From positions 1 through 9,312 of the forward strand of contig QAMI01000012.1 in assembly GCA_003150395.1 (NCBI GenBank): a stretch of DNA of 9,312 nt, written 5' to 3'. The position numbers and the translations under genes were made by a program. The first letter of the stretch is position 1; the number at the start of each line of letters is the position of its first letter. This document shows positions 4,581-9,312 of this stretch, piece by piece. Source of the DNA: Candidatus Gastranaerophilales bacterium. Lineage in GTDB: Bacteria; Cyanobacteriota; Vampirovibrionia; Gastranaerophilales; Gastranaerophilaceae. The notes beneath the pieces were generated by a model. The model had not been told where the DNA came from and ran no database searches. It was given only the letters and a program-made list of their open reading frames with translations.

Positions 4581-6218
4581 ATGGATATTAAATTAAGATT
4601 ACAAAGTTTGTCAGGGGATGTTTTTGGCGGTATAAATTCCGCAATTGTTGCACTGCCGCAGGCGCTTGCGTTCGGGGTTGCGACAGGTTTCGGCGCAGGC
4701 GCAGGCATCTGGGGTGCGATAATTCTTTGCTTTATTGCGGGAATTCTCGGGCCAAAAGTTCCGATGATTTCAGGGCCTACAGGTCCAATGACAATTGTTA
4801 TAGCTTCGGTTGCAGCTGCTTTAAGCCACGATATGCAGTCGGTTGTAATGATTATGCTGCTTGCGGCGCTTATTCAAATCCTGTTTTCGCTAACAAGCGT
4901 TTCTGATATTGTAAAATACGTTCCATACCCCGTAATTTCAGGATTTATGAACGGGGTAGGTATTATCATCATATTAATCCAGCTTAACCCGTTAATAGGC
5001 CATGCAACCATTTCAAACACATTTGAAAGCATAAAAACTTTTGCAATTAATCTTCAAGAGATTAACATGCCGGCAATGTGGCTAGGGCTTTTAACTTTGG
5101 CGATTGTTTTTGCAATACCCAAAAAGTTGAATAAATACATCCCTTCTCAAATACTCGCATTGATTATTTGTACAATAATTTCTGTAAAAATGGGGCTTGA
5201 AATTCCACGAATTTCAGAAATTTCTGTTGAATTTCCAAAATTCACTTTTCCGGTTCTGGATTTTCACAAAATAACAACCTATCTTCCGTATGCGGCAACG
5301 CTTGCAGTTGTATTATCAGCTGAAAGCATGTTAACCGGACTTGTTGCTGACAGCTTGACGAAAACCAAAAGCAACGCCAAAAGACTTTTATTTTCACAAG
5401 GTTTTGGAAACATAATCTGTTCTCTGACAGGTTCACTTTGCGGAACTGCAGCAACGATGAGAACGGTTGCGGCGCTAAATACCGGCGCAACAACAAAAAT
5501 TGCGGCCGTAATTAATCCAATTATTTTGTGCATTTTATTATTTAAATTTTCGTGGTTCGTATCAGAAATTCCGCTTGCCGTGCTCGCCGGAATTCTTATA
5601 AAAATCGGTTATGACATTATTGACGTGAAACTACTAAAAGTTATCAAATTTGCACCTAAAGATGATTTGTATGTTTTGGCGCTTGTATTTTTGCTGACGG
5701 TTTTTTACAATCTGATTTTTGCGGTCGGCGCAGGAATTACGCTTGCGGCGCTTTTGTATGCAAAACGTGTTGCAGACAAAGCACACATTATCCAGAAATC
5801 GGTTTATGACAAAGATATTATGAAACTTGAAAAAACGCTGGAAACGGATTACAAACACAAAATCCGCGTGGTTCATATTTCAGGTCAATTCTTTTTCGGC
5901 TCGGCAACGCAGATGATTTCTAAGTTTGAGGAAGTTTTAGGCACCAAATATCTAATTTTAAACTATGAATCTGATGATTTGCTTGATATTTCAGCGATAT
6001 TTGCACTCGAAGACATCATAATAAGACTTAAATCTCAGCACATTAAAATTCTGCTTGTAATCAAAAATGAAAAAGTTTTAAACCAGCTTGCCGACCACTC
6101 GATTGTGGAACAAATCGGCGAACACAGAGTTTTTTACGATGAGATGGACGCAATTAATCATGCGAAAGCATCTTTAAAAAAGAAAGCTCACAAAAAATAT
6201 AAAAAAGAAAAACCCTGA
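4581..6218 (+). CDS. SulP/SLC26 anion transporter with STAS domain, BicA-like
   Basis: The 545-residue protein has a SulP membrane domain (about 10-395, normally 14 helices of which 3 and 10 are half-helices) and a cytoplasmic STAS domain (about 428-532) with D469-I-S471-A, followed by a lysine-rich tail. From memory the sequence tracks cyanobacterial BicA, the sodium-bicarbonate symporter: GDVFGG near the start, A-L-P-Q-A-L-A-F-G in helix 1, P66-T-G-P-M-T at the half-helix 3 site, LTGLVADSLT (251-260), and A-A-T at 290-292 in half-helix 10. The site I align with BicA Asp258 (a sodium ligand in my recollection) is Glu248, while the Thr four residues on is kept (Thr252). Glu here is usual in proton-coupled or exchanging SulP proteins. 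Substrate could be bicarbonate, sulfate or another anion, most likely uptake across the inner membrane. No carbonic anhydrase or sulfate-assimilation gene is adjacent. Confidence 0.9.
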   Translation: MDIKLRLQSLSGDVFGGINSAIVALPQALAFGVATGFGAGAGIWGAIILCFIAGILGPKVPMISGPTGPMTIVIASVAAALSHDMQSVVMIMLLAALIQILFSLTSVSDIVKYVPYPVISGFMNGVGIIIILIQLNPLIGHATISNTFESIKTFAINLQEINMPAMWLGLLTLAIVFAIPKKLNKYIPSQILALIICTIISVKMGLEIPRISEISVEFPKFTFPVLDFHKITTYLPYAATLAVVLSAESMLTGLVADSLTKTKSNAKRLLFSQGFGNIICSLTGSLCGTAATMRTVAALNTGATTKIAAVINPIILCILLFKFSWFVSEIPLAVLAGILIKIGYDIIDVKLLKVIKFAPKDDLYVLALVFLLTVFYNLIFAVGAGITLAALLYAKRVADKAHIIQKSVYDKDIMKLEKTLETDYKHKIRVVHISGQFFFGSATQMISKFEEVLGTKYLILNYESDDLLDISAIFALEDIIIRLKSQHIKILLVIKNEKVLNQLADHSIVEQIGEHRVFYDEMDAINHAKASLKKKAHKKYKKEKP

Positions 6219-6294
6219 TATTTATTAGTAAAAATCAATAAAGTTAACCCTTTTGCAGTTAAAAAATATTAAGTTTTTTACTTTTTTAAATTTA

Positions 6295-6303
6295 TGATAT
6301 AAT
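6295..6303 (+). promoter_or_regulatory. Extended -10 promoter of the bamA-skp-udp operon
   Basis: TGA followed by a perfect TATAAT (6298-6303). The best -35 candidate, TTTACT at 6277, has only a 15-nt spacer. The predicted start near 6310 gives a leader of about 31 nt containing GAGGA (6326-6330). The 122-nt gap from the SulP gene holds nothing else I can support. Confidence 0.6.
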
Positions 6304-6325
6304 ATTTTTGGAATAGAGAAGATTT

Positions 6326-6330
6326 GAGGA
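6326..6330 (+). promoter_or_regulatory. Ribosome binding site deciding the TTG start of bamA
   Basis: GAGGA ends 10 nt before TTG at 6341. That TTG is the only in-frame start that keeps a complete signal peptide. The next in-frame Met (residue 17) falls inside its hydrophobic core. Confidence 0.6.
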
Positions 6331-6340
6331 TCTGGGTTTC

Positions 6341-8569
6341 TTGGAATCAAAAAAACTTATATATAATATAATACTATCATTGTCTTTGATGACTTTTTAT
6401 CCGTTGTCAGGCATGGGCGCAGATAGTTTTTGGGATTACAATGTAATGGATACTTCGGGCAGTGAAATGTCCGAAAATTTTGAATACCAGCAGCCTGAAC
6501 TCAGAGAACAACAACAATCTGAAACTAAAAAAGACAAAAAAGTAAAAGCTAAAAAAAAGAAAAAAGAAAAAAACACTGAAAAAAAATTTCGCTTCATCAG
6601 AAAAAAAGAGAAAAAACAAGAAACAACAGACCCTGTAGAACAACAGCTTGTTTTGCCAAAAGATAATAACTCGGAAGATCCAAAAACAGAAACTCAAACA
6701 GACATTTTTACTCCGCCTGAGGAGCAGAATTATGACTACAGTCAGTTAAAATTTCAAGAGACTAACGAAACACCTGCAGTTTCAAGAACTACGGCAAAAG
6801 GCGCCAAATACATCAAAGATATTGAAATCCATGGCACAAATGTTGTGGAACCTGAAGTTATTTTAACGAGTATCAAACAAAAAAAAGGTGAAATTTACAA
6901 CCGCGAAATTGTCCAGCAAGATTTGCGCAATATTTATCAGCTCGGTTATTTCAGCGAAAAAATGCGCGCAATTCCAGTCAACAATCCGGATGGAACAATT
7001 ACACTCAAGATAATTTTAGAAGAAAATGCACCGGTTACAGATTTTACAATAGAAGGCAACACCGTTGTTTCAACAGAAGAAATTTTAGCATATCTGGTTG
7101 ACATGAAAGGCAAACCGCAAAATATCTCCAAATTAAATGAAGCAATTGCGAATATTCAACAATGCTATGCTTCAAAAGGTTATATTTTGGCACGCGTTGA
7201 CTCTGTTACAGATGATCCGGACGGGACAATTAATATCAGCCTTAAAGAAGGTACAATCAACAAAATTCTTATTGCCGGAAACGAAAAAACAAAAGACTTT
7301 GTTGTAGAAAGAAATGTTCTTTCCGAACCGGGTATGGTCTACAATGAAAATGTTCTAAAAGAGGATATTGTAAGACTTTACGCCACACAGGCATTCAAAG
7401 ATGTAACAAGAGAAATTACTCCTTGCGAAGAAATTCCGGACGCTTATGATATTACAATTAATGTTCAGGAACAAAGAACAGCAAATATTTCTATCGGCGG
7501 CGGTTTGGATACCGTAACCGGGGTATTCGGCTCTGTCGGGATTGCAGACAACAACTTCCGCGGCCGTAACCAGAGAGTTTCGCTTAACGGTCTTGTTGGT
7601 TCCGGTGTAATTCTTAATGATGCCTCTATTAAACGCAGAATGAACATGCAGGTTGAATTAAGTTTCTTTGAACCATATTTTTTCAATGCTGATACATCCT
7701 TGATGAGCAAACTATTCTTCAGAGATTTCGGAAGTTACCAGGTTCCGCTAGCAATTGAAAGAAGATATGGGGGCGAAGTTACCGTTGCACACAGAATGAA
7801 ACGCAATAAACATTTAACTTCAACATTCTCTCTTGGCGTTGAAAACATTGATGTAAGAGAAGGTGACTTTAATAAAATCGCAAGCCTTTATCAAAAATAC
7901 AGTGTCCCGATTTCAGAACGTGCAAAACAGCTTGACGGCGGCTTGTTCATGTCGTTAAGCCCGTCATTAATCTATGATACACGTGAAGGCGGAACTGTAA
8001 CAAGAAAAGGGACTTTAGCAAACTTAAGATTTGATGAAGAATTCGGACTAATAGATTTTGACAAAACCCATGGAAAACTAACTGGGTCAATCAAGCATTA
8101 CATACCGATAGGTAAAAAATCATCACTGTCATTCACTGCAAAAGGCGGAGGAAAAATCCACGGGGACAACATGCCTGAAGTTATGATGTACAGATTAGGC
8201 GGTCCATACACAATCCGCGGCTTCAAGATGAGCGGCGTCGGGACCGGCGATGCATTCATTATGGGATCAGCAGAATTTGCAACCCCAATCCCGTTCCTTG
8301 ACAGAACAAGGCTTGCAAGGAAAGTTAACTTCTTAAATAACATAAGATTTACGGTTTGGGCTGATGCCGGTAAGGTTTTCAATCCAACAGTTACAAACAC
8401 ATTATATGACAGACCCTTGCATGCAATTACAGCCGGTATCGGTTTGAAACTTTATATTCCAGGCATGGGACCGCTGTCAATTGATTATGGTATTCCGTTC
8501 ACCAATGCCGGAGAAAACGGAAATCAAGGCGGATACTTTACATTCGGTGTAGGCGATTTATTGTATTAG
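6341..8569 (+). CDS. bamA: Outer-membrane protein assembly factor BamA (Omp85), with lysine-rich N-terminal linker
   Basis: The 742-residue protein starts at TTG. A signal peptide (about 1-27, SGMGA before the mature part) is followed by an acidic/Gln-rich stretch and a strongly lysine-rich segment (63-93). A Pro/Thr linker then leads to three POTRA domains at about 157-229, 231-303 and 306-378, and a 16-strand beta barrel from about 383. The barrel has the IRGF motif of loop 6 (625-628), the hallmark Arg of Omp85 proteins, and ends in Tyr. BamA inserts beta-barrel proteins into the outer membrane. Three POTRA domains, against five in E. coli, match cyanobacterial Omp85. The next gene is skp/ompH after 18 nt, the classic chaperone partner. 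TamA is the main alternative, excluded by the skp neighbour and overall fit. The pre-POTRA lysine segment is unusual and could bind peptidoglycan or acidic envelope polymers. Confidence 0.93.
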   Translation: MESKKLIYNIILSLSLMTFYPLSGMGADSFWDYNVMDTSGSEMSENFEYQQPELREQQQSETKKDKKVKAKKKKKEKNTEKKFRFIRKKEKKQETTDPVEQQLVLPKDNNSEDPKTETQTDIFTPPEEQNYDYSQLKFQETNETPAVSRTTAKGAKYIKDIEIHGTNVVEPEVILTSIKQKKGEIYNREIVQQDLRNIYQLGYFSEKMRAIPVNNPDGTITLKIILEENAPVTDFTIEGNTVVSTEEILAYLVDMKGKPQNISKLNEAIANIQQCYASKGYILARVDSVTDDPDGTINISLKEGTINKILIAGNEKTKDFVVERNVLSEPGMVYNENVLKEDIVRLYATQAFKDVTREITPCEEIPDAYDITINVQEQRTANISIGGGLDTVTGVFGSVGIADNNFRGRNQRVSLNGLVGSGVILNDASIKRRMNMQVELSFFEPYFFNADTSLMSKLFFRDFGSYQVPLAIERRYGGEVTVAHRMKRNKHLTSTFSLGVENIDVREGDFNKIASLYQKYSVPISERAKQLDGGLFMSLSPSLIYDTREGGTVTRKGTLANLRFDEEFGLIDFDKTHGKLTGSIKHYIPIGKKSSLSFTAKGGGKIHGDNMPEVMMYRLGGPYTIRGFKMSGVGTGDAFIMGSAEFATPIPFLDRTRLARKVNFLNNIRFTVWADAGKVFNPTVTNTLYDRPLHAITAGIGLKLYIPGMGPLSIDYGIPFTNAGENGNQGGYFTFGVGDLLY

Positions 8570-8576
8570 AAAAAAC

Positions 8577-8584
8577 AAGGAGGT
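8577..8584 (+). promoter_or_regulatory. Strong Shine-Dalgarno of skp
   Basis: AAGGAGGT is fully complementary to the usual 16S rRNA 3' end. It lies 3 nt before the ATG at 8588, in the gap after the bamA stop. High translation of the chaperone relative to bamA would be expected. Confidence 0.8.
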
Positions 8585-8587
8585 AAT

Positions 8588-9040
8588 ATGAAAAAAAATT
8601 TAGCAGCATTTGCGCTATTAATGGGAATTTTGGGTTTCTGCAACCAGGCTGATGCCGCAAGCGTAGGTTATATAAACTATCCGAAAGTTCAGGATAACTT
8701 TGCATTTGCTCAAGCTGCAATAAAAGAAGTTGACGCAAAAGCACTTGAACTTCAGCAGTATATGGTTGACAAAGAAAAACAATACAAAGCTTTGGATACT
8801 CCTTTGAAAAAACAAAACTTTGAAGATGCAACAGCAAGAGAATTCAATGCAAAACAAGAAGCATTAGTAAAATTAAGAACACAAAAAGAAGAACAGGTAT
8901 TCAACAAAATTCAGGCTGCGGCAAAACAGGTTTTAGTAGAACAGAAACTTGATGCAATTGTGGATTACAGGGTAATCTTTGTAGGCGGAGTCGACATTAC
9001 AGATTTAGTAATACAAAAACTTAAATCAGGCAGCATTTAA
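8588..9040 (+). CDS. skp: Skp/OmpH-family periplasmic chaperone
   Basis: The 150-residue protein has a signal peptide with cleavage predicted after A21-D-A23. The Cys18 inside it is preceded by Phe and does not make a lipobox, so this is a soluble periplasmic protein. The mature part opens with VGYINYPKV, the edge strand typical of OmpH. A long charged helix-turn-helix (about 35-120, rich in Lys, Glu, Gln and Ala) forms the coiled-coil arm, and the closing VDYRVIFVGGVDIT strand region completes the trimerisation body. Skp trimers hold unfolded outer-membrane proteins and hand them to BamA. Length is close to the 161 residues of E. coli Skp. It sits 18 nt after bamA with a strong ribosome binding site and 18 nt before the next gene, so it is the middle of an operon. 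Confidence 0.88.
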   Translation: MKKNLAAFALLMGILGFCNQADAASVGYINYPKVQDNFAFAQAAIKEVDAKALELQQYMVDKEKQYKALDTPLKKQNFEDATAREFNAKQEALVKLRTQKEEQVFNKIQAAAKQVLVEQKLDAIVDYRVIFVGGVDITDLVIQKLKSGSI

Positions 9041-9058
9041 TCGAGGAAAGATTTTTGT

Positions 9059-9312
9059 ATGAAGTATTCTGAAAACGGAGAGCAATACCACATAGGATTA
9101 AAAGAAGGCGAATGCGGTAAATATGTAATTTTACCGGGCGACCCGAAAAGATGCTCTAAAATTGCGGCATATTTTGATAATGCCCAATTAATTGCAGACA
9201 GACGCGAATTCACAACCTATAGCGGATATTTAGAGGGAGAAAAAGTTTCAGTAACTTCTACCGGCATAGGCGGCGCTTCTGCTGCAATTGCCCTGGAAGA
9301 GCTTGTGAATAC
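9059..9312 (+). CDS. udp: Uridine phosphorylase (N-terminal 84 residues, cut by window end)
   Basis: The open frame begins at ATG 9059 with GAGGA (9043-9047) 11 nt upstream and runs off the window. Visible family marks are YHIGL (10-14), the phosphate-binding GDPKR (27-31) and REFTT (49-53). S67-T-G-I-G-G72, the conserved loop of the NP-I nucleoside phosphorylase fold, follows. The REFTT block and His11 favour uridine phosphorylase (uridine + phosphate to uracil + ribose-1-phosphate) over purine nucleoside phosphorylase DeoD, though a broad-specificity enzyme cannot be excluded without the C-terminal specificity residues. It is a cytoplasmic salvage enzyme, 18 nt downstream of skp, and probably co-transcribed with bamA-skp. 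Confidence 0.87.
   Translation, partial: MKYSENGEQYHIGLKEGECGKYVILPGDPKRCSKIAAYFDNAQLIADRREFTTYSGYLEGEKVSVTSTGIGGASAAIALEELVN

Noticed and set aside
5242..5533. Overlapping minus-strand frames opposite the SulP gene
   Set aside because: They lie within a conserved membrane domain on the plus strand and show no start signals or domain.
6260..6287. Possible intrinsic terminator after the SulP gene: TAAAAAA / TTTTTTA with seven-base loop, then a T-run
   Set aside because: The stem is only A-T pairs and the region is uniformly AT-rich, so the hairpin would be very weak. It also adjoins the bamA promoter.
6407..6697. Minus-strand open frame opposite the 5' part of bamA, rich in Phe
   Set aside because: It is the mirror of the lysine-rich coding segment (AAA read as TTT) and has no ribosome binding site or recognisable domain.
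8618..8654. Lipoprotein signal (Cys18) in the Skp-like protein
   Set aside because: The residues before Cys are Leu-Gly-Phe. Phe at -1 does not fit a lipobox, and an AxA signal peptidase I site follows.

Overview
The window looks like chromosomal DNA from an AT-rich, Gram-negative-type bacterium. It carries an outer-membrane assembly pair (BamA and a Skp/OmpH chaperone), a BicA-like SulP transporter, and two proteins with a type IV prepilin N-terminus of the 'AFTLSEVLITLGIIG' kind. My best guess is a gut or aquatic non-photosynthetic relative of Cyanobacteria (Gastranaerophilales/Vampirovibrionia, formerly Melainabacteria). This rests on remembered protein style, not on a search. No rRNA, tRNA, CRISPR array, transposase or phage gene is visible.

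Layout. The left part is on the minus strand: a pilin-like gene cut by the window start (1-406), then a trhP-yqeG pair overlapping by 11 nt (2255 down to 527) that encodes a U32-family tRNA hydroxylation protein and a HAD phosphatase. The roughly 310-nt space between trhP and the next pilin gene holds an unlisted plus-strand gene for a 44-residue single-span membrane protein (2364-2498). A second pilin-like gene with a TTG start lies at 3317-2568 on the minus strand. Diverging from it is a small helix-turn-helix protein (3443-3664). A MalG-type ABC permease without its usual partners (3719-4543) and a SulP anion transporter (4581-6218) follow. The right part is an apparent envelope operon: bamA (6341-8569), skp/ompH (8588-9040) and the start of a uridine phosphorylase gene (9059 to beyond the window end).

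Regulation and coherence. Two expression styles stand out. Both pilins, bamA, skp, udp, the small membrane protein and the HTH gene have a Shine-Dalgarno sequence. In contrast trhP, the ABC permease and the SulP gene each have a sigma70-like -10 box ending 6-7 nt before the ATG and no usable Shine-Dalgarno, which predicts leaderless mRNAs. The bamA-skp pair is a functional unit: Skp-type chaperones escort unfolded outer-membrane proteins to the BAM insertase. The usual next gene, lpxD, is replaced here by a nucleoside phosphorylase.

The window contains no clear novel multi-gene system. The most interesting points are the repeated leaderless-promoter architecture, the unannotated 44-residue membrane protein, the lysine-rich segment ahead of the BamA POTRA domains, and the HTH gene whose 5' region overlaps the -35 box of the divergent pilin gene.
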